A stretch of 49,020 nt of DNA. Origin: an uncultured Pelagibacteraceae bacterium. Its GTDB lineage: Bacteria > Pseudomonadota > Alphaproteobacteria > Pelagibacterales > Pelagibacteraceae. Shown here piece after piece: positions 34,355-43,266 of this stretch. Numbering within the stretch: position 1 is the stretch's first letter; each line of letters opens with the position of its first letter. The notes beneath the pieces are model-generated. The model was given only the letters and a program-made list of their open reading frames with translations. It ran no database searches and had not been told where the DNA came from. A program made the translations under genes and the position numbers. Where the stretch lies: the NCBI GenBank assembly GCA_905612535.1, contig CAJQSJ010000050.1, positions 1 to 49,020 of the forward strand, given 5' to 3'.

Positions 34355-34948
34355 ATGGAAAAATATATATACTTTTTTGAAAGTTTAAGTATCTGGATAG
34401 GTAGAGCTTTTGGTTGGTGTATTTTAGTTTTAACCCTTTCAGTTACATATGAAGTTTTCGTAAGGTACGTTTTAAATGCTCCTACCGTTTGGGCGTTTGA
34501 TATGATGGTGCAAATGTATGGTGCATTATTTTTAATGGCCGGACCATACGCATTAGCTCAAGACGCTCATGTAAGAGGCGATGTTATATACAGATTATTT
34601 TCATTTAAAGTACAAGCGCGGATTGATTTAATACTTTATATATTTTTCTTTTTCCCCGGAATGCTGGCTTTGTTTTATTTTGGTTATGAAATTGCATCAG
34701 ACTCTTGGAGATATAAAGAAGTTAGCTGGAATAGTCCTGCTCGAATTCAAATTTATTTTTTTAAATCTCTAATCCCTCTTGCTGGAGGATTATTAATCTT
34801 ACAGGGGATTTCAGAATCCATGAGATGTATTCTTTGTATTAGAGAAGGCAAATGGCCGAAAAGACATGAAGATGTTCGCGAAACTGAAGAGAATTTAATT
34901 TCAAAACAAAAGGAAGCAGAAAGACAAAGAAAGGCTTTAGAACAATAA
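34355..34948 (+). CDS. TRAP transporter small permease (DctQ-like)
   Basis: A 197-residue membrane protein with four helices (WIGRAFGWCILVLTL, WAFDMMVQMYGALFLMAGPYALA, a third around 90-110, and LIPLAGGLLILQGISE). VRYVLNAPTVWAFD and HVRGDV are DctQ signatures. A Lys/Glu-rich cytoplasmic tail follows. It pairs with the large permease 1 bp downstream to move the substrate using Na+. Confidence 0.93.
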   Translation: MEKYIYFFESLSIWIGRAFGWCILVLTLSVTYEVFVRYVLNAPTVWAFDMMVQMYGALFLMAGPYALAQDAHVRGDVIYRLFSFKVQARIDLILYIFFFFPGMLALFYFGYEIASDSWRYKEVSWNSPARIQIYFFKSLIPLAGGLLILQGISESMRCILCIREGKWPKRHEDVRETEENLISKQKEAERQRKALEQ

Positions 34949-34949
34949 G

Positions 34950-36296
34950 ATGACAGATCCACAAGTTGCAATTCTAATGTTGTCAATATTTATTTTCCTA
35001 GTATTGTTAGGATTTCCAATAGCATTTACCTTGATAGCAATGGGAGTAGGTTTTGGATATTACGCTTACTTTGAAGAGGGCAATTTATTTCTTAACAAGA
35101 TTTTTTATTTACTCAATCAGAACGCTTACTCTGTCATGGAGAACGACGTTCTTGTGGCCATACCATTATTTTTGTTTATGGGCTATGTCGTAGAGCGAGC
35201 AAATATAGTAAACCGTTTATTTTTTAGTTTACAATTAGCTACACGACACCTTCCAGGATCAATGGCTGTAGCGGCGCTCGCTACTTGTGCAATATTTGCA
35301 ACAGCAAGCGGTATTATAGGTGCAGTAGTCACCCTAATGGGGTTACTGGCTTTCCCAGCTATGGTAAAAGCAAATTATGATCGAGGATTTGCGGCGGGAG
35401 TTATTTGTGCCGGTGGAACACTTGGAATTTTAATTCCTCCAAGTATTATGCTTATTGTTTATGCGGCGATTGCAGAACTATCTCCATTAAGGCTTTATGC
35501 TGCAGCAATATTTCCAGGATTTTTACTTGCAGGCTTTTATATGGTTTATGTTGTTGGTTATGCGTTTTTTAAACCAAGTATAGCTCCCAAACCTTTAGAA
35601 GAAGAAATTCCTCCAATAAAAACTATTATTTTACAGTTAATAACTTCGTTTTTACCATTAGCACTATTAATTTTTACAGTCCTTGGTTCTATTTTATTCG
35701 GATTAGCTACCCCCGCAGAAGCCGCAGCTATTGGTGCATTTGGAGGTTTGTTTTTGGCTTATTGCTATAAGTCTCTAACTTTTGAAGGTTTAAAACAATC
35801 TGTGTATTTAACAGCAAAAACTACTGCGATGGTTTGTTGGTTATTCGTTGGATCTTGGACTTTTGCCTCTGTTTTTTCATACTTGGGCGGACACACAGTT
35901 GTAGAGCATTGGATACTTGGTTTTAATTTAGAGCCTTGGCAATTTCTTGTACTAGTTCAAATTATAATTTTTTTACTTGGGTGGCCTCTTGAATGGACAG
36001 AAATATTAATTATATTTGTACCAATTTTTTTACCTATGCTTGATACATTTGGAGTGAACCCTTATTTCTTTGCAATGTTGGTGGCATTAAATCTCCAAAC
36101 TTCGTTTTTAACCCCCCCCATGGCCATGGCAGCCTATTATTTAAAAGGAGTGGTTGGTGATCAAATTGAGTTAGTAGATATATTTAAAAATATAACTCCA
36201 TATTTATTCATAGTAATATTTACAATGGTGTTGATGTATAATTTTCCGCAAATAGCATTATTTTTACCAGATTACTTTTTTGGTGTAGGAAAATAA
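34950..36296 (+). CDS. TRAP transporter large permease (DctM-like)
   Basis: A 448-residue protein with about 11-12 hydrophobic helices. VAIPLFLFMGYVVERANI, LATCAIFATASGIIGAVVTLMG, GGTLGILIPPSIMLIVYAAIAE and GLATPAEAAAIGAFGGLF are family signatures of the TRAP dicarboxylate/mannitol transporter M subunit. It is the translocating subunit. It starts one base after dctQ and is followed by the amidase after 5 bases. Confidence 0.96.
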   Translation: MTDPQVAILMLSIFIFLVLLGFPIAFTLIAMGVGFGYYAYFEEGNLFLNKIFYLLNQNAYSVMENDVLVAIPLFLFMGYVVERANIVNRLFFSLQLATRHLPGSMAVAALATCAIFATASGIIGAVVTLMGLLAFPAMVKANYDRGFAAGVICAGGTLGILIPPSIMLIVYAAIAELSPLRLYAAAIFPGFLLAGFYMVYVVGYAFFKPSIAPKPLEEEIPPIKTIILQLITSFLPLALLIFTVLGSILFGLATPAEAAAIGAFGGLFLAYCYKSLTFEGLKQSVYLTAKTTAMVCWLFVGSWTFASVFSYLGGHTVVEHWILGFNLEPWQFLVLVQIIIFLLGWPLEWTEILIIFVPIFLPMLDTFGVNPYFFAMLVALNLQTSFLTPPMAMAAYYLKGVVGDQIELVDIFKNITPYLFIVIFTMVLMYNFPQIALFLPDYFFGVGK

Positions 36297-36301
36297 TATT
36301 T

Positions 36302-37624
36302 ATGCCTTCTATTAAAAACTCAGCTGTGGAAATGGTGCGGGCTATAAAAAAAGGAGAAGTCTCATCTGAAGAACTTGTAAAAAGTTATATAGAACAAATA
36401 AAAAAAAAAGAAAAAGACATAGAAGCCTTTCAATTTTTTGATGAAGAACTTGTTCTTGCTCAAGCAAAAAAATTAGATGCATTGCATCAAGCTGGGCAAC
36501 ATGGAGACCTCCATGGAATTCCGGTGGGTGTTAAAGATATTTTTGATACAGTTGATATGCCAACTGAAGACGGGACCGAAATTCATAAAAATAATCCAAG
36601 CTTAAATGACTGTACAGTTGTATCTAAATTGAAGCAAGCAGGGGCGATCATTATGGGAAAAACAGTCACAACTGAACTTGCTTATTATTCGTCTGGCAAA
36701 ACCAAAAATCCTCATGATCTAAGTAGAACACCAGGAGGTTCATCGAGTGGTTCAGCTGCAGCTGTGGCATCACATATGGTTCCACTTGCTGTCGGAAGTC
36801 AAACTAACGGTTCGGTAATTAGACCAGCTTCTTATTGTGGTGTAGTAGGTTACAAGCCTACAAAAGGTTTAATCTCACGCCATTTGGTTATGCAAATTTC
36901 ACGAACATTAGACCATGTTGGTATTTTTGCTAACTCTATTGAAGATGCTGCATTAATTAGCGAACAACTTATTGGTTATGATAAACAAGACCCTGACACA
37001 TCACTAAATCCAAAACCCAAATTATTAAATGCAAGTAAAGCAAAACCGCCAATGGAACCTTTGCTTGCTTATATTAAATTACCATTTATGAATAAATTAG
37101 ATGAAGATGCTGCCGAAGGGTTTAAAGAAGTAAAAGATGAGCTCAAAGGCCAAGTAGATGAAATTGAGTTACCAGAAGGTTTTGGTAAAATACCGGAGTG
37201 GCATAAAATAATTATGGAATCAGATATGGCAGCATCTTTTTCAGAAGAATATAAAAAATCAAAAAATAAATTAAGTGATAAAATTATAGAAGCTATCGAA
37301 AGAGGAATGAAGTACACTTCTATGGAATATAATAATGCCCTGTTAAAGATTGACGTAGCTAACGCGTACTTTAAACAATTTTTTCATGATTATGACGCAA
37401 TCTTAACTCCATCTGCTAACGGCGAAGCCACGCAAGGTTTACAGTCTACAGGAGACCCAATTTTTTCTACAGTTTGGACATACTGTGGAATGCCGTCTAT
37501 TAGTTTACCTTTATTACAAGGAAAAAATAAACTTCCTATAGGAATACAGCTTGTTTCATCTTTATATGATGATGAAAGATTATTTAGAAATGCAAGCTGG
37601 TTAACAAGTAAAATTAAAGCGTGA
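36302..37624 (+). CDS. Amidase (amidase signature family)
   Basis: A 440-residue hydrolase with a Ser-cisSer-Lys triad. The Lys lies in IPVGVKDIFDT, the two Ser in RTPGGSSSGSAAAVASHMVPLAVGSQTNGSVIRPASYCGVVGYKPT (the second Ser of GSSSG is cis-Ser, the nucleophile in TNGSVI). GLISRH and DAILTPSA follow. It hydrolyses a carboxamide; the substrate is unknown. It follows the TRAP operon by 5 bp, so it may process an imported amide or release the carboxylate. It is not the GatA of a GatCAB set, since no gatB/gatC is adjacent. Confidence 0.9.
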   Translation: MPSIKNSAVEMVRAIKKGEVSSEELVKSYIEQIKKKEKDIEAFQFFDEELVLAQAKKLDALHQAGQHGDLHGIPVGVKDIFDTVDMPTEDGTEIHKNNPSLNDCTVVSKLKQAGAIIMGKTVTTELAYYSSGKTKNPHDLSRTPGGSSSGSAAAVASHMVPLAVGSQTNGSVIRPASYCGVVGYKPTKGLISRHLVMQISRTLDHVGIFANSIEDAALISEQLIGYDKQDPDTSLNPKPKLLNASKAKPPMEPLLAYIKLPFMNKLDEDAAEGFKEVKDELKGQVDEIELPEGFGKIPEWHKIIMESDMAASFSEEYKKSKNKLSDKIIEAIERGMKYTSMEYNNALLKIDVANAYFKQFFHDYDAILTPSANGEATQGLQSTGDPIFSTVWTYCGMPSISLPLLQGKNKLPIGIQLVSSLYDDERLFRNASWLTSKIKA

Positions 37625-37636
37625 TTAAATATTGAT

Positions 37637-37822
37637 ATGAAAATAAGTGAAAAACTAATAATTATTTTAAGTATATTTATTTTTGCAACATTTGTTATTG
37701 GTTTAGCATGGAGTATAAGCACAGGTCTCGCAGGTTTTTGGAGAGGGCTTCCTTTTTGGTTTATAGTTTTATTTGTTTTATTTCTTTTAATCTACGATTC
37801 TTTAAAAACTATTAAAAAATAA
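37637..37822 (+). CDS. Small two-helix membrane protein
   Basis: A 61-residue protein with two helices (about residues 7-25 and 36-53) and a Gly/Trp-rich turn (AWSISTGLAGFWRGLPFW). No family recognised. It follows the amidase by 12 bp on the same strand and may belong to the TRAP-amidase unit. It ends convergently with the zinc-ribbon gene. Confidence 0.6.
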   Translation: MKISEKLIIILSIFIFATFVIGLAWSISTGLAGFWRGLPFWFIVLFVLFLLIYDSLKTIKK

Positions 37823-37831
37823 TATAATTCG

Positions 37832-38491
37832 TTAATACGAATTAATTAAATCTTTAACTATTACAATGATATTTTTTATTGTTTCCGCAATATATATGAT
37901 CTGTTCATTAATTAATTCAAAAATATATTCATACTCTGGAAAATAGTTTATTAAATCATTCTCAAAAGTTTTCATGATTCCGATTATTGAAAAGAAGATT
38001 ATAATCATCAAAAAAATATAACCAAAAAATCCCATTCCCTTTTTTGGACTATAAAGGTCTGGTACTTGTTGGCCAATATCTGTGTTTATTTGTTGTGAAG
38101 ATGGATCAAAATTTGAACTAATTTGAATTTTTTTCGTACTAGTTTTTGTTTCTCTTCCAATTAATTTGTCTAGTTCTCTTCCAATTTTTTTTGTTGCAAA
38201 TATTCCTGTTTTTCCTGAGGGCATTAGCTGCGCCCATTGACTTCCTAAAAATTTGTAGGTTTTGCCATCAGAGGCTTTTAACTCATTTGAATGTGGTTTA
38301 TTTTTATTTACGACATCTGGTTCAGTTATTTTTTTTAAGGGTTTTTCTATAGGATTATCTCTTAAAACCAGAACTGGTATTTGATGCCACTTCATCGAGC
38401 AATAACCACACTGGACCAACCTTCCTTCTTTAGGAATATCGTTATCTTTTACTATAAATCTTTTAAAACAACTTTTGCACTGTATAATCAT
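37832..38491 (-). CDS. Zinc-ribbon (MJ0042-type) membrane protein
   Basis: A 219-residue protein with an N-terminal zinc ribbon (Cys5-x2-Cys8, then Cys28-x2-Cys31, with KWHQIP after it), the MJ0042-type finger found in alphaproteobacterial proteins. A low-complexity linker follows, then one membrane helix (about 160-180) and a hydrophobic helical tail. It may be a membrane-tethered regulator or sensor. The cysteines and helix are seen; the function is unknown. Confidence 0.8.
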   Translation of the reverse strand: MIIQCKSCFKRFIVKDNDIPKEGRLVQCGYCSMKWHQIPVLVLRDNPIEKPLKKITEPDVVNKNKPHSNELKASDGKTYKFLGSQWAQLMPSGKTGIFATKKIGRELDKLIGRETKTSTKKIQISSNFDPSSQQINTDIGQQVPDLYSPKKGMGFFGYIFLMIIIFFSIIGIMKTFENDLINYFPEYEYIFELINEQIIYIAETIKNIIVIVKDLINSY

Positions 38492-38604
38492 TTAGTTTCT
38501 TATTAAAAATTATATTCTTCTATTAAACATTTTTTAAAAATTTATAATAGTTTAAATTCATACAATATAAAATAAATTTTTTGCTTAAAAAAGATATAAA
38601 AAAA

Positions 38605-39408
38605 ATGAACTATTTAGCAGTTATATTGCTTACATTTATTTTAGCTTATTTTTTACTTCTTATCTTTACATATTTTTTTCAAAGAAATTTATTATATAGC
38701 CCAAAAGTAAATAGCTATGAAGATGATAAAATTTTAGTTAATGTTGAAATAGTAAAGATTAAAACTAGCGATAACATTGAATTAATATCTTGGCATCACA
38801 ATAAAAGTAACAAAGATTATAAGACGATACTTTTTTTGCATGGAAATGCAGGGTCTTTAAAAAATAGAATTCATAAAATTAATCATTTTAAGGATATGAA
38901 TATTAACTTTCTTATTATTGCTTGGAGAGGCTTTAGTGGAAATAAAGGAAATCCTTCTGAAAAGGGTCTTTACGAAGATGCCAAAGCTGCAGTTCGTTGG
39001 TTGGAATCTAATGGTGTAGAAAAAAAAAATATAATTATTTATGGAGAATCTTTAGGAGCAGCTATAGCTGTAGAGATTGCGCAAAATGAAAATTTTGCAG
39101 GTATAATTTTAGAATCTCCATTTACTTCTATGATTAATGTTGGAAAAAAAAAATACCCTATTTTGCCAGTTAAGTTGCTGCTTAAAGATAAGTATCAAAG
39201 CGATATTAAGATTAAAAACATTTATAGTCCCATACTAATTATGCATGGCAAAGTTGATAATGTAGTTCCGTTTAATATGGGAGAGAAGATGTATGAACTT
39301 GCCAATACCCCAAAGCAAAATTATTTTACAGAATATGACGATCATATGATGCAATATGATGAAAAGCTTTTAAATGTATTAAAAAAATATATTAACGGCT
39401 TAAATTAA
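38605..39408 (+). CDS. Alpha/beta hydrolase (S33/BEM46-like), membrane-anchored
   Basis: A 267-residue protein with one N-terminal helix (about 2-25), then an alpha/beta hydrolase domain: oxyanion loop ILFLHGNAGSLKNRI, WRGFSGNKG, nucleophile elbow IYGESLGAAIAVE, ILESPFTS, and Asp/His at MHGKVDNVVPF and EYDDHMMQYDE. It resembles ABHD13/BEM46-type esterases or peptidases. ATG 38605 is preferred over TTG 38581. The substrate is unknown. Confidence 0.88.
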   Translation: MNYLAVILLTFILAYFLLLIFTYFFQRNLLYSPKVNSYEDDKILVNVEIVKIKTSDNIELISWHHNKSNKDYKTILFLHGNAGSLKNRIHKINHFKDMNINFLIIAWRGFSGNKGNPSEKGLYEDAKAAVRWLESNGVEKKNIIIYGESLGAAIAVEIAQNENFAGIILESPFTSMINVGKKKYPILPVKLLLKDKYQSDIKIKNIYSPILIMHGKVDNVVPFNMGEKMYELANTPKQNYFTEYDDHMMQYDEKLLNVLKKYINGLN

Positions 39409-39457
39409 GTCACAATTCAAACAAATAATTTTCACAAATCATTATTAAATTTAATTA

Positions 39458-40024
39458 ATGAAATTTTTTCTTTTTATAATTTTGTTTTTCGTTAATTTTA
39501 TAGGTAACGCCAATGAAATGGATCCCTACAAAAAAGATTTTGAAAATATATTTAATATTGGAAAAATGTTGTCACATGATAAAAAATTCACTTTATTTTT
39601 TAAGTCAAGAGAAAAGGCTATTTTAGCCAAAGGTGAAAATTTTAATTATATTACAGATTTTCCTCAAGATTTATACATCCTGCATAACGGAACAAATAAT
39701 ATTAAACCATTAATTACTTACGATTGGTTTCCTAAAGCAGTAAAAAAATTATCCACTGCTTCTTACTTGCCAGTTTTTCCTGAAGATTATGCTTATTATC
39801 TCTTAAGTGACAACGAAACATTAATAATGATCAGCGGTGTAAAATCCATAAGATCAAATTTTAAATTTAGTCTTAAAACTAATAAGCTTGAAAAACTTCC
39901 TCTTAATAATAAATACAAATTATTTGTTTCTTCTTTGTTAAAAGATTGTGGTTATAAAAATATGAATTCAACTTATAAATGTTTGTATTATAAACCTTTA
40001 ATTTCAAAAAACCTTATTAATTAG
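39458..40024 (+). CDS. Secreted protein of unknown function
   Basis: A 188-residue protein with a signal peptide (about 1-18, ending GNA), then a mixed alpha/beta region with no recognised family. Two Cys near the C-terminus (KDCGYKNMNSTYKCLYY) might form a disulfide. It overlaps the convergent ftsY 3' end by eight bases. It may be exported to the periplasm; no partner is evident. Confidence 0.65.
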   Translation: MKFFLFIILFFVNFIGNANEMDPYKKDFENIFNIGKMLSHDKKFTLFFKSREKAILAKGENFNYITDFPQDLYILHNGTNNIKPLITYDWFPKAVKKLSTASYLPVFPEDYAYYLLSDNETLIMISGVKSIRSNFKFSLKTNKLEKLPLNNKYKLFVSSLLKDCGYKNMNSTYKCLYYKPLISKNLIN

Positions 40025-40919
40025 TCATTATTGCATTTGCAAAATGTCGGGCACTAAATATTTGTAAATCATCCTCTTTTTCTCCCATACCTAAAGCAAC
40101 AATGGGTATTTTAAACTTTTTGCTGACGGCAAGTAATATCCCCCCTTTTGCTGCGCCATCTAATTTTGTCATTATAATCCCAGTTATCGGTGATATTTTT
40201 TTAAATTCTTCAACTTGATTAATTGCGCTTTGTCCAGTTGTTGCATCTAGTATTAAAAAAGTTTCATGTGGAGCATTGACATCTATTTTTCTTAAAACAT
40301 TTATTATTTTTTTAAACTCATCCATTAAATTTTTTTTGTTTTGTAATCTCCCTGCAGTATCTATCATTAGATAATCTAATTTTTTTTTTCTGGCATATTC
40401 GAGCGCTTTATAAGCAACTGAAGCAGGATCAGCACCCTCATCTGATTTTATGATTTGAGCATTTATTTTTTTTGCCCACACTTCAAGCTGACTAACTGCT
40501 CCAGCTCTAAAAGTGTCAGCGGCTCCAAAAACTACTTTTTGATTACCTTTTCCTAATATTTTTCCCAACTTTCCTATAGTAGTCGTTTTTCCAACACCAT
40601 TCACTCCAGCTACAAGAATAACGCTAGGTTTATGTTTATTTAAATTATTTAAATTTTTTTCTAAAGGTTTTAAAATTTCAATTATGTAATCTGTAAGTAT
40701 TTTAAAAATTTCACTTTTACTTTCTACTTTTGTGTTTGAAAATTTTTCTCTTAATTCAGCAGCAACTTCAACACCTACATCTGATTCAATTAAAAAATCT
40801 TCCAATTGTTCAAGAGTTTTGTCATTAATTTTTTTTTTGAAAATTAAGTTGTTTAAACCTATAGAAAGATTTTTTGAGCTTTTGCCTAGGCCTATTTTAA
40901 ATTTGTTAAGAATATTCAT
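40017..40919 (-). CDS. ftsY: Signal recognition particle receptor FtsY
   Basis: A 300-residue SRP-type GTPase lacking the long acidic A domain of E. coli FtsY; it retains the N domain (LEQLEDFLIESDVGVEVAAEL) and G domain. G1 is GVNGVGKTTTIGKLG, then FGAADTFRAGAVSQLEVWA (insert box), DTAGRLQNK and TKLDGAAKGG. It docks the Ffh-ribosome complex to the membrane. It is directly downstream of dapF and divergent from ffh, which lies past the dapF promoter gap. Confidence 0.96.
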   Translation of the reverse strand: MNILNKFKIGLGKSSKNLSIGLNNLIFKKKINDKTLEQLEDFLIESDVGVEVAAELREKFSNTKVESKSEIFKILTDYIIEILKPLEKNLNNLNKHKPSVILVAGVNGVGKTTTIGKLGKILGKGNQKVVFGAADTFRAGAVSQLEVWAKKINAQIIKSDEGADPASVAYKALEYARKKKLDYLMIDTAGRLQNKKNLMDEFKKIINVLRKIDVNAPHETFLILDATTGQSAINQVEEFKKISPITGIIMTKLDGAAKGGILLAVSKKFKIPIVALGMGEKEDDLQIFSARHFANAIMTN

Positions 40920-40921
40920 TA

Positions 40922-41734
40922 TTAAATATTAATTACAATTTTTTTTATTTCTGAGACTTTTCCCGTCATGTAAATATTATTATCTAAGCTCCACTCAATA
41001 TTAAGATTTCCTTCATCAAACTCTATATCTACCAATCTATTTGTTAGTTTTAAAGAAAAAGCAGCCACAGCTGTTGCACATGCTGCTGTGCCACATGCCT
41101 TGGTTAATCCAGCACCACGCTCCCAAACTTTAACTTTAATATGTTTGTTATCTTGAACATTTGCAAAAGTTACATTACATTTTTCTGGAAAATATTCATG
41201 ATTTTCTAAGTCTGGTCCAATTTTTTCTAAATGATATTGTTCTAAATTATTTACAAAAAAAATGACATGTGGGTTTCCTACGTTTAAAGAAAATCCTACT
41301 TTATTTTCGTTATTAATTTTTATTTTTAAATTTTTATTATCCATTTTTTTACTTAACGGGATTTTATCCCAATTAAAAATTGCTGACCCCATATTTATAC
41401 GCACTAAATTATTAATTAATTCTGCTTTCAAAATTCTATTTTTAGTTTTTAATGAAATGTTGCTCTTTTTTTTCTCTTTCATTAGCAAATATGCTACACA
41501 TCTACTACCATTTCCACATGCCCCAACTTCGCCCCCATCAGAGTTATAAAAAGTTAAGTAAGCATCATTATTTTGATCTTTATTTATAAATATAACCTGG
41601 TCACATCCAAAAAAGCTTCTATCAGCGATTTTTATAATTTGATTTTTCGTTAAAGATAAAGAATCTTTTCTTTGATCAAATATTATAAAATCATTACCTA
41701 AACCATCCATTTTATAAGCATCTATTTTATTCAT
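40922..41734 (-). CDS. dapF: Diaminopimelate epimerase
   Basis: A 270-residue cofactor-independent racemase of lysine and peptidoglycan synthesis. The two catalytic Cys are in GACGNGSRC (about 70-80) and KACGTAACAT (about 220), with GNPHVIFFV between. It converts LL- to meso-diaminopimelate. It is followed after 2 bp by ftsY. The usual dapF-mtaB-ftsY order of alphaproteobacteria has lost the middle gene here. Confidence 0.96.
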   Translation of the reverse strand: MNKIDAYKMDGLGNDFIIFDQRKDSLSLTKNQIIKIADRSFFGCDQVIFINKDQNNDAYLTFYNSDGGEVGACGNGSRCVAYLLMKEKKKSNISLKTKNRILKAELINNLVRINMGSAIFNWDKIPLSKKMDNKNLKIKINNENKVGFSLNVGNPHVIFFVNNLEQYHLEKIGPDLENHEYFPEKCNVTFANVQDNKHIKVKVWERGAGLTKACGTAACATAVAAFSLKLTNRLVDIEFDEGNLNIEWSLDNNIYMTGKVSEIKKIVINI

Positions 41735-41794
41735 ATCTTAAAGTTTTATCTTTATTTATTGACTTTTTGAACAGCAATATGTAGCTTAAGCGCT

Positions 41795-41890
41795 ATTTCC
41801 GCAAAATTATACTTTTTTGCGGTGCCTTTGGAAACAAAGGGATCGACACTAGTCAGCGAAGGTTCGCCCGCTAGTGTAGTTTTTGTTGGA
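41795..41890 (+). ncRNA. Candidate structured leader RNA upstream of ffh (three hairpins)
   Basis: Three consecutive hairpins fill the leader. H1: CCGCAAAA (41799-41806) with TTTTGCGG (41815-41822), 8 bp. H2: CCTTTG (41825-41830) with CAAAGG (41835-41840) closed by a GAAA tetraloop, a GNRA loop on the plus strand only. H3: ACACTA (41846-41851) with TAGTGT (41872-41877), plus an inner GCGA/TCGC stem with an AGGT loop (856-867). TTGACT at 41759-41764 is a possible -35, though the matching -10 (TAGCTT) is poor. The ffh RBS follows. It has no SRP RNA or tmRNA hallmark. Either a cis-regulatory leader of ffh or a small RNA. Confidence 0.6.
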
Positions 41891-41901
41891 ATAAAGGAAA
41901 T

Positions 41902-43248
41902 ATGTTTGAAAATTTAACAAATAAATTTGAAGAAATTTTTAGTTCTTTAAAAAAAGCGCCTTCACTTAATGAAACTCAGGTTATTGAAGGATTGAGCGAG
42001 ATACGCAAAGCTTTACTAGAGGCAGATGTTGCATTATCTGTAACCAAACAATTAATCGAAAACATAAAACTTAAGGCAATCGGTAAAGATATAATAAGAT
42101 CAACGACACCAGGACAGATGCTCATTAAAGTAGTTTATGATGAGATTGTAAAAATTTTAGGTGATAAAAATTCTGAATTAAATTTAAATGCAGTGCCACC
42201 AGCTTGCATGATGTTGGTAGGATTGCAAGGCTCAGGTAAAACTACAACTGCAGCAAAAATTGCAAAATATTTAGAACAAAAAAATAAAAAAAAAACACTT
42301 TTGGTCAGTTTAGATGTTTATAGGCCAGCGGCTCAAGAACAATTAAGTATATTAGGGGAAAAAAATTCTTTACAAACCTTACCAATTGTCAAAAACCAAG
42401 TTCCTTTTGATATTGTAAAAAGAGCTTTGAGTGCCGCTTCTTTAAATGGATCTGACGTTATAATATTTGACACCGCTGGAAGAACTCAAATTGATCTAAA
42501 TATGATGGCTGAAATTAAAGAAATAAAATCTCTAGCCAATCCTACAGAAACAATTTTAGTTGCTGATTCCTTGACTGGTCAAGTTGCAGTTAATGTAGCA
42601 GCAGAATTTAAAAAAACTGTAAACCTTACAGGCATAGTATTAACCAGAGTAGATGGCGATGGAAGAGGTGGAGCTGCATTAAGCATGAAATTTGCCACCA
42701 ACACTCCTATCAAATTTATCGGAGTAGGAGAAAAAATAGATCAACTAGATGTTTTTTATCCAGACAGAATAGCAAACAGAATTTTAGGGATGGGAGATAT
42801 TGTTTCACTTGTTGAAAAAGCCTCTGAAGGGGAAAATAAAGAAAATATTAAAAAAACAGAAGAAAACCTAAAGTCAGGAAGTTTTTCAATGGAAGATTAT
42901 CTTAGTCAACTAAGGCAAATGAAAAAAATGGGTGGAATGGATGGTGTTTTATCAATGCTTCCTGGTGTTTCAAAAATTAAAAAACAAATGGATAATGCAA
43001 ATATTGATGAAAATATAATTAAAATTAATGAAGCTATTATTTTGTCAATGACAAAGGAAGAAAGACTAGATCCAAAAATAATTAGTTCTTCAAGAAAAAA
43101 AAGAATTTCTAGTGGTGCTGGAGTAGATTCTGCCACTATAAATAAATTGTTAAAGCAATTTAAGACGATGACCAACATGATGAAAAAAATGTCAAAAGGA
43201 GGACCTGAAGAAGGGTTACCTCAAGATATTTTAAATCAATTAAAATGA
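41902..43248 (+). CDS. ffh: Signal recognition particle protein Ffh
   Basis: A 448-residue GTPase. N domain: LNETQVIEGLSEIRKALLEADVAL. G domain: G1 in VGLQGSGKTTTAAK, SLDVYRPAAQEQL, DTAGR, TRVDGDGRGGAAL. The Met-rich M domain near the C-terminus (QMKKMGGMDGVLSMLPG, then GGPEEGLP) binds SRP RNA and signal peptides. It targets nascent membrane proteins with FtsY. It is preceded by the three-hairpin leader and followed by rpsP after 18 bases. Confidence 0.97.
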   Translation: MFENLTNKFEEIFSSLKKAPSLNETQVIEGLSEIRKALLEADVALSVTKQLIENIKLKAIGKDIIRSTTPGQMLIKVVYDEIVKILGDKNSELNLNAVPPACMMLVGLQGSGKTTTAAKIAKYLEQKNKKKTLLVSLDVYRPAAQEQLSILGEKNSLQTLPIVKNQVPFDIVKRALSAASLNGSDVIIFDTAGRTQIDLNMMAEIKEIKSLANPTETILVADSLTGQVAVNVAAEFKKTVNLTGIVLTRVDGDGRGGAALSMKFATNTPIKFIGVGEKIDQLDVFYPDRIANRILGMGDIVSLVEKASEGENKENIKKTEENLKSGSFSMEDYLSQLRQMKKMGGMDGVLSMLPGVSKIKKQMDNANIDENIIKINEAIILSMTKEERLDPKIISSSRKKRISSGAGVDSATINKLLKQFKTMTNMMKKMSKGGPEEGLPQDILNQLK

Positions 43249-43266
43249 TAAAAGAAAGGAAAAAGT

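Noticed and set aside
37069-37317. Ser-rich minus-strand frame inside the amidase gene
   Set aside because: A shadow of the strongly supported amidase frame; no start signal or family match.
36302-37624. GatA subunit of the Glu-tRNA amidotransferase
   Set aside because: Shares the amidase signature, but no gatB or gatC is adjacent and the gene follows a TRAP operon, so a general amidase is the safer call.
41795-41890. SRP 4.5S RNA or tmRNA gene next to ffh
   Set aside because: The universal SRP domain IV motif (GGAAGGAAGCAGCC-like) is absent, and there is no tag-peptide frame or tRNA-like pairing for tmRNA; it is kept only as an unnamed structured leader.
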